Source of the DNA: Pseudomonas wadenswilerensis
Lineage (GTDB): Bacteria; Pseudomonadota; Gammaproteobacteria; Pseudomonadales; Pseudomonadaceae
Assembly (NCBI RefSeq): GCF_900497695.1
Contig: NZ_UIDD01000012.1
Span: 250,501-314,500 of the forward strand
Length of the DNA stretch: 64,000 bases
Direction: 5' to 3'
The first letter of the stretch is position 1; the number at the start of each line of letters is the position of its first letter. A model generated the notes under the pieces. That model searched no databases. It saw nothing but the letters and a program-made list of their open reading frames with translations, and had not been told where the DNA came from. Positions 27,901 to 36,073 of this stretch are shown piece after piece. The translations under genes were made by a program, and so were the position numbers.

Positions 27901-30248
27901 ACTGCCCCATAAAGATCAAGCAGGGCCTCACACAGTTCATCCACCTGCCACAGGTCGGCCAGGTGCGCGCTCTGGCCGAGGGTGGTCAGTTCATCGAGCA
28001 GGGCATTGAGTTCCTGGCGCTCGCCCGGGTGCTCCTGCCAGCGCAGCAGCAACGACTCGGCGTCGAGCAGGATGTCCATGCCCTGGGCCAGGAAGCTGGC
28101 AATCAGTTGCGGGTCGCGCTTGACCCGCAGGCCCTGGCTCGGCGCATCGAGCAACGCTTGCAGGCGTGCATCGACCACCTGGTGAACATCGTCAATCAGC
28201 ATCGCCGCCCCGGCTATCGCTGCCAGCGGCGTGCTTGATAACTGCTGCACGCCACGGCGCAGCAGCGGCTCTGCAGTTTCCAGGAGGTAGATTTCCTCCA
28301 GATCGAAGGCCAGCTGATGAGCCTTGAACTCACGCGCGAGCAAGTCCAGGGCACCGGCCAGCTCGGCAATCGGCACTACCCCGGCCATCGCCGCACTGCC
28401 CTTGAGCGTGTGCAGGGCACGCTGCAGGGTGTCGCTGACCGGCAGCGGCAGGTGCTTGTCGGCCTCGTGCAAGAAGGCTTCGAGGCTGTCCAGGTGCCCC
28501 AGGGCCTCGTTGCGGAATATCTCCAGCAGTTGCGGGTCGATGGCTTCGTCGGCCTCGGTCTCGCTGTGCGGATCGTTCATGGCCAGTGCGTGCAGGTGCG
28601 CGGCCAGTTGTTCGACCTCGGGATGGGCCGGCGCCAGGGCCTGGGCGAACTCACCGAGCAGTGCTGGTAGCTTGTTCAGGGCCTGCTGCAACGCCGCCAG
28701 CGGTGCATCACCAATCTCTACCCGGCCTTCCAGCACTCGATTGAGAAAATGCTCTGCCGCCCAGGCCAGCTCTGCCAGGACCTGCGCTCGAACCATGCGC
28801 CCACTGCCCTTGAGGGTGTGCAGGCCCCGGCGCAGTTCGATCAGGGCGTCGCGATCGGCGCCGTCGGCTTGCCAGCGCGCCCACATTTCATCGAGCAACG
28901 GCAACAGCTCGTTGGCTTCTTCAAGGAATATCTCGCGCAACTCGTCATCGATCGGCGTTTCTTCGGGCGCCACTACAGCAGGCACTACCAGCGCCGCAGG
29001 TTCTGGCTCAAGGCGATAACCCAAGGCAGCAAGGCTGTGCTGAGCCGCCTCGAGGAACCGCGAGGGATTGGCCTGGGGGTCGGCAATCAGCCATTGCAGG
29101 TAGCACTCGCAGGCGCTCAGGGCCTCGGCCAGTTCGGTCAGGGCAGCAGGATCTGTCAGGGTTTCACTGCCCAGCAGTTGCTCATGCACATAGTCGCCGC
29201 AATGACCGATCAACGCCGCTGCGCGCGGCAGCATCAGCATCGCCAGGGCGCCACGAACCTGTTGCAGCAAGCCCGGCAGCGGCTGCAGGCGCTGGGGCTG
29301 CCAGCCGGCGTCGAGGCAATCGCCGATCAGGTCCTTGACCTGCTGCATCACGGCAAAGGTTTCTTCCAGCACCAGCTGGCGAATCTCGGCCAGATCGGTG
29401 CCCGGTAGCGGACTCTGGCTGTTCTGCTCCAGCGGCCCGACCATCCCGGCCAGGGTTGCCTCGACATACAGCAGCGCGCCGGCAGTATCCATCAACAACG
29501 CATCGGCCGGCTCACGTTGGCCCTGGGCCAGGCTTTGCAGCACCAGCACCTGATCGATGATCACCCGCCGCGGCTGACCAAAGCCGAGCACTGCCAGGGT
29601 ATCGGCGATCTGCCGTAACGGCGCCAGCAGCGGCTCCAGTTCATCCAGTTGCTGGCGATCCCCGCGCACGAACTGGTCGAGGCGCTCCTTGACCCGCTTG
29701 AGGTCTTCGCACAGGGCGGCGACAACGGAGCGCAAGGCATCGCGGTCAGGTCCGGCCTGCAGGCGATCGCGCCAGGTGCCCAGGTACAGGTCGAGGTTGG
29801 CCAGCTCCTCGGCGTCGGCGGGGCTGCTGGCTAGCAGGCTGTCCTGCGCCAGGGCCTGGGCGCCGCGCTCGGCGCGCAACTGGTTGAGCACCGGCAGCAC
29901 CACCAGCGGCAGGTCGCGGCGGGCGCTGCGCAGGCGCTCAAGGTACAGCGGCAGCTGCTCCAGGCCGCGAAACAGCGCGCCCAGCGCTTCACCGCGCTGG
30001 CTGGCGCGGCCCTGACGCAAGGCCAGGCCCAGTTGTTCCATTTCTTCGGCGAGCAGGGCCGCGCCGTTGAGTTCGAGCATCAGCAGGCAGCCACGCACCT
30101 GATGCAGCTGTTCGACGAAACCGTCGAGCACGGCTTCGTCCCCGGGCTCGGCGGCGAAGTGTTCAAGGGTCAGGCGCGCCTGGCCCAGGCAATCGGCAAT
30201 CGCCCCTTTGACCCAGGCCAGCGCCACCGTATCGTGCCGATCCGCCAT
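24936..30248 (-). CDS. chpA: ChpA/PilL hybrid sensor kinase (CheA-like with multiple phosphotransfer domains)
   Basis: ChpA is the CheA-type kinase of the type IV pilus chemotaxis-like system. Read from the ATG at 30248 (MADRHDTVALAWVKG, GGGAG upstream) it has 1770 residues; P. aeruginosa ChpA has about 2470. Phosphotransfer sites: HQVRG at H49 (diverged), HTLKG at H477, H613 and H1051, and QTLKG at Q910, where glutamine replaces the histidine. A dimer region follows, then the kinase boxes (HMLRNAVDHGLE, DDGAGVP, SGRGLGMD), a CheW domain, and a receiver with phospho-acceptor D1699 (LLLDIEMPRMDG). It lies 25 nt after pilJ. No PilK (CheR) or ChpB (CheB) gene separates it from its partners. Confidence 0.93.
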   Translation of the reverse strand: MADRHDTVALAWVKGAIADCLGQARLTLEHFAAEPGDEAVLDGFVEQLHQVRGCLLMLELNGAALLAEEMEQLGLALRQGRASQRGEALGALFRGLEQLPLYLERLRSARRDLPLVVLPVLNQLRAERGAQALAQDSLLASSPADAEELANLDLYLGTWRDRLQAGPDRDALRSVVAALCEDLKRVKERLDQFVRGDRQQLDELEPLLAPLRQIADTLAVLGFGQPRRVIIDQVLVLQSLAQGQREPADALLMDTAGALLYVEATLAGMVGPLEQNSQSPLPGTDLAEIRQLVLEETFAVMQQVKDLIGDCLDAGWQPQRLQPLPGLLQQVRGALAMLMLPRAAALIGHCGDYVHEQLLGSETLTDPAALTELAEALSACECYLQWLIADPQANPSRFLEAAQHSLAALGYRLEPEPAALVVPAVVAPEETPIDDELREIFLEEANELLPLLDEMWARWQADGADRDALIELRRGLHTLKGSGRMVRAQVLAELAWAAEHFLNRVLEGRVEIGDAPLAALQQALNKLPALLGEFAQALAPAHPEVEQLAAHLHALAMNDPHSETEADEAIDPQLLEIFRNEALGHLDSLEAFLHEADKHLPLPVSDTLQRALHTLKGSAAMAGVVPIAELAGALDLLAREFKAHQLAFDLEEIYLLETAEPLLRRGVQQLSSTPLAAIAGAAMLIDDVHQVVDARLQALLDAPSQGLRVKRDPQLIASFLAQGMDILLDAESLLLRWQEHPGERQELNALLDELTTLGQSAHLADLWQVDELCEALLDLYGAVEESSLAVSPRFFNEAQSAHEALIDMLDQIAAGQEVDPRPERLQALRELLDEGLDPSAMGLVSSQGGAITELASATAELAAQAPDLAMVELFLDEASDILDSADQALARWLLDTDNASALSSLARDLQTLKGGAQMAAMGAFEVLAQELELLYEGLVDRRFSAGAELFALLKRSHQQLAQMLEQLQQGQVPAAQVELLAALCEFRHDAPPPTPVDKPVEAQQDAGDKELLEIFLEESLDLVESSSAALLRWQAEPRNGVEVENLLRDLHTLKGGARMVEIAPIGDLAHELEFLYELLAAGQLQPSPALFSLLQNCHDRLAHMLDAVRLQQPLHAATALIDYIRNFSSAALADTAASQAHPDTAPPELPVTAPERGAGDMVKVASELLDDLGNLAGENSIIRGRIEQQVNDAQVALNEMETTLERMRDQLRRLDTETQGRILSRQADGDGQAYEDFDPLEMDRHSQLQQLSRALFESASDLLDLKETLSVRAHDAQSLLQQQARVNSELQEGLMRTRMVPFERLVPRLQRVVRQVSSELGKQVELVIGNAEGEMDRSVLERMMAPLEHMLRNAVDHGLESREARLAAGKPEQGLISLNLLHEGADIVIEMTDDGAGVPLEAVRRKAIKRGLLDPAAVLSDHEIMQFILQPGFSTAEKITQISGRGLGMDVVHEEVKQLGGSMMIESNPGKGARFLIRLPFTVSINRGLMVHYGDEQYAIPLNTIEGIVRVPPAELEACYQLDPPHYQYAGHRYELRYLGELLQGATQPKLLGQSLPLPVLLVHSHDQQYAVQVDGLAASREIVVKSLGPQFAGVQGLSGATLLGDGRVVLILDLLGQLRGLQQQLVLHHRGSDGQRRENLGSVPARPLLVMVVDDSVTVRKVTGRLLERHGMNVLTAKDGVDAMALLQEHRPDILLLDIEMPRMDGFEVATQIRHDPKLKDLPIIMITSRTGQKHRDRAMAIGVNDYLGKPYQESVLLQSIAQWSRRDA

Positions 30249-30273
30249 AACTGCTCCCATCACCATGATGCCC

Positions 30274-32319
30274 TCAACGCGGCGACGTCGGCGGCAGGGT
30301 AAAGCCGGACACCGAGCGGCGCATTTCACTGGCCATGCGCGCCAGGTTGCCGATGCTCTCGGCGGTGGCGGTAGAGCCGGCCGAGGTTTGCGAGGTGATC
30401 TGCTGGATCACCGCCATGGTATGCGAGATCTGCCCGGCCGAAGAGGTCTGCAGCTGGGCGGCATCGGAGATGCTGTGAATCAGGTCGGCGAGGGTCTGCG
30501 ACACGCCTTCGATTTCGGCCAGGGCGACCCCGGCATCCTGGGCCAGACGCGCACCGCGCACCACTTCGGCAGTGGTCTGCTCCATGGAGATCACCGCCTC
30601 GTTGGTGTCGGCCTGGATGGTGCGCACCAGCGCTTCGATCTGGCGCGTGGCCGACGACGAGCGCTCGGCCAAGCGTTGTACTTCGTCGGCAACCACGGCA
30701 AAGCCGCGCCCGGCTTCCCCGGCCAGCGAGGCCTGGATCGCCGCGTTGAGGGCAAGGATGTTGGTCTGATCAGCAATGTCGTCGATCAGGCTGACGATAT
30801 CGCCGATCTCCTGGGACGATTCGCCCAGACGCTTGATCCGTTTGGCGGTGTCCTGGATTTGTTCGCGGATGTTGTCCATGCCGTTGATGGTGTTGTGCAC
30901 CACCTCGTTGCCCTTGTTGGCGATAGCGACCGAACGCTCGGCCACCTTCGCCGACTCATAGGCGTGGGTAGACACCCGGTCGATGGACTCGGCCATGTCG
31001 CCCACCGCCACCGAGGCATCGCTGATCTGCTGGGCCTGGTGCTCGGAGGCCTTGGCCAGCTGACGCGCGGTGTTCTGGGTGTCCTGCACGGCGGCGGCGA
31101 CTTCCTCGGCGCTGAGGTTGATGGTCGCCACCAGGTCGCGCAACTGGTCAATGGAATAATTGATCGAATCGGCGATGGCGCCGGTGAAGTCCTCGGTCAC
31201 CGAGACCGTCACGGTCAGGTCGCCATCGGCGAGGTCTTCGATTTCGTCGAGCAGGCGCATGATTGCCTGCTGGTTGCGTTCATTCTTTTCGCCGGTTTCG
31301 CGCAGTTGCCGGTGCGTGGTACGCACCATCACCAGGCCGATAAGGATGATCGAGGCCAGCGCCAGCAAGCCCAGCACGTAGCCGCCGACAGTATCCAGGG
31401 TTCGGCCGTTGGCCAGGTTCTCGAAACCGGTGGCCAGGCGCGAGGCTTCATCGAGCAGGGTTTGCGACAGGCCGAAGATGCTCCCGGCGGCTTCGCGCAC
31501 ACGGAACAGTTCAGGCGAGGTTTCGAGGATTTCGTCCACGGAGCCGGCGACGAACTGAAACAGCTCGGCGATCTCGGCCAGCCGCGCGCGGGCGTCCGGG
31601 TCCTGCACGCGGGTAACCTGGATCGCCTCGTTACCGCCAAGCATGGCTTCGAGCACCTGGCCAAAACGGCTGGCGTCGCGGCCGAAGGCATCCGCGGCCT
31701 GCACGGCGGTCTCATCCCCGGCCAGTACGGTGTTGACCGAGCCGAGAATACGTTCGGCCAGCAGCGACTGACGCTGGGCCACGGCGACCTGACTGGCCGG
31801 GGCGCCGCTCTGCAGCAGAATCTCGACGACCTTCTCGTACTCCACCTGCAACTGCGGCACGGTTTCAGCCAGGGTCGCGGCGACCTGGTGCAACGACAGC
31901 ACGGTCTGCTCACTGGCAAGAATCGCGTCGCTGTTCTTGCGCAGGTTTTCCCAGTCGCGCAGCACGGCGTCCATTTCCTTGCGCACCGCCGGCGGCGCGG
32001 CGGGCAGGCCGGTGCTGGCATCGCCTTTTTTCAGGTAGCCCCAGCGCTGCTCGAAGTCGTTGCGCGCCTCGCTCAACAGGCGGAAAGCCACGGCCTTGCC
32101 GGCCGCCGCTTCAGTGGCGTTCTTGGCGATGCGCTGGGACAGCACCCGCAGTTCACCGGCATGGCCGATGTACTGCTTGTCGTAGTTGGCCTGGGTGTTG
32201 AGGTAGGCGAAGTTGGCGAACAGCAGGATGATCGACAGGATCAGCACCACGAACAGCGCCGCGATCTGCGCGCTGCTGCGGGAACCCTGGGTCGATGGAG
32301 CCGTCTTGGTCGTGGTCAC
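30274..32319 (-). CDS. pilJ: PilJ, methyl-accepting receptor of the Chp/type IV pilus system
   Basis: The 681-residue inner-membrane chemoreceptor has the same length as P. aeruginosa PilJ. A first membrane helix is at about residues 18-42, a periplasmic part with two PilJ-type sensor modules follows, then a second helix at about 305-328, a HAMP domain and the cytoplasmic signalling hairpin with DQTNILALNAAIQASLAGEAG and GFAVVADEVQRLAERS. Known PilJ senses pilus or surface contact and activates ChpA. The start is GTG, with AAGGA upstream. With no CheR/CheB homologue in this cluster, its adaptation by methylation is doubtful unless enzymes from elsewhere act on it. Confidence 0.94.
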   Translation of the reverse strand: MTTTKTAPSTQGSRSSAQIAALFVVLILSIILLFANFAYLNTQANYDKQYIGHAGELRVLSQRIAKNATEAAAGKAVAFRLLSEARNDFEQRWGYLKKGDASTGLPAAPPAVRKEMDAVLRDWENLRKNSDAILASEQTVLSLHQVAATLAETVPQLQVEYEKVVEILLQSGAPASQVAVAQRQSLLAERILGSVNTVLAGDETAVQAADAFGRDASRFGQVLEAMLGGNEAIQVTRVQDPDARARLAEIAELFQFVAGSVDEILETSPELFRVREAAGSIFGLSQTLLDEASRLATGFENLANGRTLDTVGGYVLGLLALASIILIGLVMVRTTHRQLRETGEKNERNQQAIMRLLDEIEDLADGDLTVTVSVTEDFTGAIADSINYSIDQLRDLVATINLSAEEVAAAVQDTQNTARQLAKASEHQAQQISDASVAVGDMAESIDRVSTHAYESAKVAERSVAIANKGNEVVHNTINGMDNIREQIQDTAKRIKRLGESSQEIGDIVSLIDDIADQTNILALNAAIQASLAGEAGRGFAVVADEVQRLAERSSSATRQIEALVRTIQADTNEAVISMEQTTAEVVRGARLAQDAGVALAEIEGVSQTLADLIHSISDAAQLQTSSAGQISHTMAVIQQITSQTSAGSTATAESIGNLARMASEMRRSVSGFTLPPTSPR

Positions 32320-32334
32320 GGAGGTGGCATTCCT

Positions 32335-32874
32335 TTACAGCGCGACGTCGAGGAAACCCGGCGCCTGGGCCAGGGCGAAGGGGCTGAAGATCGCCCAGCT
32401 GCGCTCACGCTGAAAATGCCCCTGAACAAAGGGCGCGGCAGCGCTGAGCAACGGCGTTGGCGGCGACAGGTCGAGGCTGTGCAGCGGAAAATGCTGCAAG
32501 CCCAGCACTTCATCGACCAGCAAGCCGGCAAACAGCTCGTCGTGGTCAAGCACCAGCACCCGCCGCTGCTTGCGCGGGGCCGACAGGCCCAGGCCGAAAA
32601 AGCCGCAGAGGTCCATCACCGGCAGCAGCCGGCCACGCAGGTTGGCCACCCCGCTGACCCACGGCTTGACCCCGGGGATGCGGCTCAGGCGCGGCTCGTG
32701 CAGCACTTCGGCGACTTCACCCATGGGCGCGACGAACCATTGCTCGGCGATGCGAAAGCCGATGCCGCTCCAGCTCTGCAGGCGGGTTTCCTGCAACGGC
32801 AGGTCGGCGGCCAGCAGCCGGCAGCGCCGGTCGATGTCCAGCAGCAGCTCGAAGGCCGTCAGCGACTCGCCCAT
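32335..32874 (-). CDS. pilI: PilI, CheW-like adaptor of the Chp system
   Basis: The 179-residue CheW-domain protein links PilJ to ChpA. The core QSWSGIGFRIAEQWFVAPMGEV and GVKPWVSGVANLRGRLLPVMDL are typical PilI. I chose the ATG read from 32874 (MGESLTAFELLLDIDRRC), which lines up with the P. aeruginosa PilI start; a TTG at 32889 overlapping the pilH stop is the alternative, and neither has a strong ribosome site, so translation may be coupled to pilH. Confidence 0.9.
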   Translation of the reverse strand: MGESLTAFELLLDIDRRCRLLAADLPLQETRLQSWSGIGFRIAEQWFVAPMGEVAEVLHEPRLSRIPGVKPWVSGVANLRGRLLPVMDLCGFFGLGLSAPRKQRRVLVLDHDELFAGLLVDEVLGLQHFPLHSLDLSPPTPLLSAAAPFVQGHFQRERSWAIFSPFALAQAPGFLDVAL

Positions 32875-32885
32875 GGGCCGGGTGG

Positions 32886-33251
32886 TCAACCTTTGAGCAC
32901 GTCGTTGAGTTTCTTGATCAGGGTGTCTTCGTCCACCGGCTTGGTCAGGTAGTCCTTGGCGCCCTGGCGCTGGCCCCAGACCTTGTCGGTCTCCTGGTCC
33001 TTGGTGGTGACGATGATCACCGGGATGTGCGCGGTTTCCGGGTCTTTGCTCAACTGGCGAGTGGCCTGGAAGCCGTTGACCCCGGGCATGACGATGTCCA
33101 TCAGTACCGCATCGGGCTTTTCGTGGCGGGCCAGGGCCACGCCATCGGCGCCGTTTTCGGCCTTGAGCACTTCATGCCCGTGTTTTTCGAGCATACCGGT
33201 CAGTTTGTACATTTCGGTCGGCGAATCGTCGACGATCAGAACTCGGGCCAT
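32886..33251 (-). CDS. pilH: PilH response regulator
   Basis: The single-domain receiver has 121 residues: MARVLIVDDSPTEMYKL with the acidic pocket DD, phosphorylated Asp in AVLMDIVMPGVNGFQ, and the conserved KPVDED lysine near the end. In the Chp system PilH opposes or balances PilG and promotes pilus retraction. The ATG at 33251 has GGGGAA 5 nt upstream; a four-codon longer start is possible. pilI follows at once. Confidence 0.93.
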   Translation of the reverse strand: MARVLIVDDSPTEMYKLTGMLEKHGHEVLKAENGADGVALARHEKPDAVLMDIVMPGVNGFQATRQLSKDPETAHIPVIIVTTKDQETDKVWGQRQGAKDYLTKPVDEDTLIKKLNDVLKG

Positions 33252-33293
33252 GCTGTTCCCCATGAAGGAATAGACGCCTGCGGCGGCGCAGCG

Positions 33294-33704
33294 TCAGGGT
33301 GCGTGTTGTTCTTCTGCGGCGAATCCGGGCACATGGGCCTTGATTGCGTCCAGCAGTTCTTCCTTGCTGAAAGGCTTGGTCAAAAATTGATCAGATCCGA
33401 CGACGCGGCCACGGGCCTTGTCGAACAGGCCATCGCGGGACGACAGGAGAATCACCGGCGTGTCCTTGAAGGTGCTGTTCTGCTTGATCAGGGCGCAGGT
33501 CTGGTAGCCGTCCAGACGCGGCATCAGCACGTCGACGAAAATGATCTGCGGCTGGTGGTCGATGATCTTGGCCAGGGCATCGAAACCGTCGATGGCCGTG
33601 ATGACCTCACATCCTGCTTCGCTGAGCAATATCTGGGCGGTGCGGCGAATCGTCTTGGAGTCGTCGATCACCATCACCTTCAATGCCGCGCCGGGCTGTT
33701 CCAT
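33294..33704 (-). CDS. pilG: PilG response regulator
   Basis: This 136-residue receiver is the first gene of the pilG-H-I-J-chpA-chpC unit. MVIDDSKTIRRTAQILL gives the acidic pocket, FVDVLMPRLDGYQ the phospho-acceptor, and TKPFSKEEL the conserved lysine. PilG in P. aeruginosa drives pilus extension and cAMP signalling. I chose the ATG read from 33704 (MEQPGAALKV); the frame stays open upstream but without a ribosome site. The 42-nt gap to pilH supports cotranscription. Confidence 0.93.
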   Translation of the reverse strand: MEQPGAALKVMVIDDSKTIRRTAQILLSEAGCEVITAIDGFDALAKIIDHQPQIIFVDVLMPRLDGYQTCALIKQNSTFKDTPVILLSSRDGLFDKARGRVVGSDQFLTKPFSKEELLDAIKAHVPGFAAEEQHAP

Positions 33705-33737
33705 AATTGCTCTACCATCGCTGCTCGCTATGAGCGG

Positions 33738-33830
33738 CAGGCTACAAGTTTCAAGCGGCAAGAAAAAGCAGGGTGAACGCGGCGTGCTTTTTCTTGTGGC
33801 CTATGCCTTGTGGCTTGCAGCTGGAGACGG
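33738..33830. repeat. long imperfect inverted repeat of the GCAAGC family, upstream of pilG and gshB
   Basis: The core is a perfect 12-bp stem, CAAGAAAAAGCA (33759-33770) with TGCTTTTTCTTG (33785-33796). Outer arms GGCTACAAGTTTCAAGCGGC and GCCTTGTGGCTTGCAGC pair partly. It lies in the 314-nt gap between divergent pilG and gshB, so it cannot be a simple 3' terminator; the rest of the gap (33831-34018) must hold the gshB promoter but I see no strong boxes. Confidence 0.6.
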
Positions 33831-34018
33831 CCGTGCAGGCCACGTGCCAGGCCTTTTTAGCACACTCTGGGGGGTGCATTCCATCGGCCCGCGCCGACGC
33901 CCGCCGCAGCACCGCCCAGGATGCGTTTTTCCCTTGACCGCCAGCGCTGTGAGCGCCACCCTGACGCCACTTTTCGTTCGAGCCAATGCGGCCCATTGCC
34001 GCTGAGAGGATTTAGCCC

Positions 34019-34972
34019 ATGAGCGTTCGCCTCGGGATTGTCATGGACCCCATTGCGCGCATTTCCTATAAAAAGGATAGTTCGCTGGCCATGTTGCTGG
34101 CCGCCCAGGAGCGCGGCTGGTCGCTGTTCTACATGGAGCAGCAGGACCTCTACCAGGGCGCCGGCCAAGCCCGCGCGCGCATGCGCCCGCTGAAAGTCTT
34201 CGCCGACCCGGAGCACTGGTTCGAGCTGGAAGCCGAACAAGACAGCGCCCTGAGCGAGCTGGACGTGATCCTGATGCGCAAGGATCCGCCGTTCGACATG
34301 GAATTCGTCTACAGCACCTACTTGCTGGAACAGGCCGAAGCCGCCGGCGTGCTGGTGGTCAACCGTCCGCAGAGCCTGCGCGACTGCAACGAAAAACTCT
34401 TCGCCACGCTGTTCCCGCAGTGCACGCCGCCGACCCTGGTCAGCCGCCGCGCCGACATCCTGCGTGAATTCGTCAACCAGCAGGGCGACACCATCCTCAA
34501 GCCGCTGGACGGCATGGGCGGCACCTCGATCTTCCGCCATCGACCGGGCGATCCGAACCTCTCGGTAATCCTCGAGACCCTGACCGGCAACGGCACCCAG
34601 CAAATCATGGCGCAAGGCTACCTGCCGGCCATCAAGGACGGCGACAAGCGCATCCTGATGATCGACGGCGAGCCGGTGCCTTACTGCCTGGCGCGCATCC
34701 CGGCTTCGGGCGAAACCCGTGGCAACCTCGCCGCCGGCGGCCGTGGCGAAGCCCGCCCGCTGACCGACCGCGACCGCTGGATCGCCGAACAGGTCGGCCC
34801 GACCCTGCGCGAGAAGGGCCTGCTGTTCGTCGGCCTGGACGTGATCGGCGAGCACCTGACCGAAATCAACGTCACCAGCCCGACCTGCATCCGCGAGATC
34901 GACAATGCCTTCGGCACCCAGATCGGCGTGCAGTTGATGGATGCCATTGATCGCAAGCTCAAGGCGCGCTGA
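34019..34972 (+). CDS. gshB: glutathione synthetase
   Basis: GshB joins gamma-glutamylcysteine and glycine using ATP, the last step of glutathione synthesis. The 317-residue ATP-grasp protein opens RLGIVMDPIARISYKKDSS, the usual GshB N-terminus, and contains KPLDGMGGTSIFR (the grasp loop) and the metal ligands in FVGLDVIGEHLTEINVTSPT. A GAGAGGA ribosome site precedes the ATG. Its position between pilG and tonB is conserved in Pseudomonas. Confidence 0.97.
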   Translation: MSVRLGIVMDPIARISYKKDSSLAMLLAAQERGWSLFYMEQQDLYQGAGQARARMRPLKVFADPEHWFELEAEQDSALSELDVILMRKDPPFDMEFVYSTYLLEQAEAAGVLVVNRPQSLRDCNEKLFATLFPQCTPPTLVSRRADILREFVNQQGDTILKPLDGMGGTSIFRHRPGDPNLSVILETLTGNGTQQIMAQGYLPAIKDGDKRILMIDGEPVPYCLARIPASGETRGNLAAGGRGEARPLTDRDRWIAEQVGPTLREKGLLFVGLDVIGEHLTEINVTSPTCIREIDNAFGTQIGVQLMDAIDRKLKAR

Positions 34973-35083
34973 CAGCCGACGCGGAGCAACCGCGCAGAGT
35001 GGGGTATCATGCCAGTCGTTTTTTTATGACCTGGGCACCTGCTCTGCCGGTTTTTCCCGGTTTTTGCAGTTGCTGGATACCTG

Positions 35084-35989
35084 ATGACGCTTCCTGCTGA
35101 CATCCCTGCCGATTTCTCTCCACCCCGCGTACGCCCGGTGGATCGCCTGGGCTTTACCCTGTTCCTGGCGGCGCTGCTGCACCTGGTGCTGATCCTCGGC
35201 GTCGGTTTCACCTTTGCCAAGCCCGAAGAAATCCGCCGGACCATGGAAATTACCCTGGCCACCTTCAAGAGCGAAAAAGCGCCGCAGAAGGCTGACTACC
35301 TGGCCCAGGACAACCAGCAAGGCAGCGGCACCCTGGACAAGAAAGCGGTGCCGAAAACCACCGAAGTGGCGCCCTTCCAGGACAGCAAGATCAACAAGGT
35401 CACACCGCCTCCGGCAGCCAAGCCTCAAGTGCAGCCGCAACCGACACCGCCTAAAGCCGTGGTAGCGACCAAGGCACCGAAGCCGGAAAAAGTCGAGACC
35501 CGGCCCAAGGAAGCCAAGCCGCAGCCCAAACCCCAGACTGCGACCCCGGATTTTGACAGCTCACAGCTGTCCAGCCAGATCGCCAGCCTCGAGGCCGAGC
35601 TGTCCCATGAGCAGCAGTTGTATGCCAAGCGTCCGCGCATCCACCGCCTCAACGCCGCCTCGACCATGCGCGACAAGGGCGCCTGGTACAAGGACGAGTG
35701 GCGCAAGAAGGTCGAGCGCATCGGCAACCTCAACTACCCCGACGAAGCCCGGCGCCAGCAGATCTACGGCAGCTTGCGGCTGATGGTGTCGATCAACCGC
35801 GACGGCTCGCTGTATGAAGTGCTGGTGCTGGAGTCCTCCGGCCAGCCCCTGCTCGACCAGGCTGCCCAGCGCATCGTGCGCCTGGCTGCGCCGTTCGCGC
35901 CGTTCACCGGCGACCTGGCCGATATCGACCGGCTGGAGATCATCCGTACCTGGCGTTTCGCCCGCGGCGACCGGTTGCAAAGCAACTGA
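35084..35989 (+). CDS. TonB-family energy transducer (TonB3-like)
   Basis: The 301-residue protein has one N-terminal membrane helix (about residues 22-43), a long Pro/Lys-rich spacer (about 105-155), a short helical region, and a C-terminal TonB domain: LNYPDEARRQQIYGSLRLMVSI, then GSLYEVLVLESSG and a final RTWRFARGD. No ExbB/ExbD genes are next to it. The equivalent gene beside gshB and pilG in P. aeruginosa is tonB3, linked by published work to twitching motility and pilus assembly rather than iron uptake; the same neighbourhood here suggests the same, but it is an inference. Confidence 0.85.
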   Translation: MTLPADIPADFSPPRVRPVDRLGFTLFLAALLHLVLILGVGFTFAKPEEIRRTMEITLATFKSEKAPQKADYLAQDNQQGSGTLDKKAVPKTTEVAPFQDSKINKVTPPPAAKPQVQPQPTPPKAVVATKAPKPEKVETRPKEAKPQPKPQTATPDFDSSQLSSQIASLEAELSHEQQLYAKRPRIHRLNAASTMRDKGAWYKDEWRKKVERIGNLNYPDEARRQQIYGSLRLMVSINRDGSLYEVLVLESSGQPLLDQAAQRIVRLAAPFAPFTGDLADIDRLEIIRTWRFARGDRLQSN

Positions 35990-36073
35990 TCTAAGGCTCC
36001 GCCTGATGGCAAAACAATAGCCATTTTGCGATGATGCGCGCCCGTATATCCCCCTCAAGAAAGGATTCTGTTG

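Noticed and set aside
24936..30248. Long open frames on the plus strand across chpA (several hundred codons)
   Set aside because: They are high-GC antisense shadows of chpA, with no family motifs and no ribosome sites; the minus frame has complete kinase motifs.
30208..32952. A plus-strand frame of about 900 codons opposite pilJ and pilI
   Set aside because: Its composition (Gly, His, Arg and Gln rich) is that of an antisense translation of a coding region. PilJ and PilI on the minus strand explain the codon pattern.
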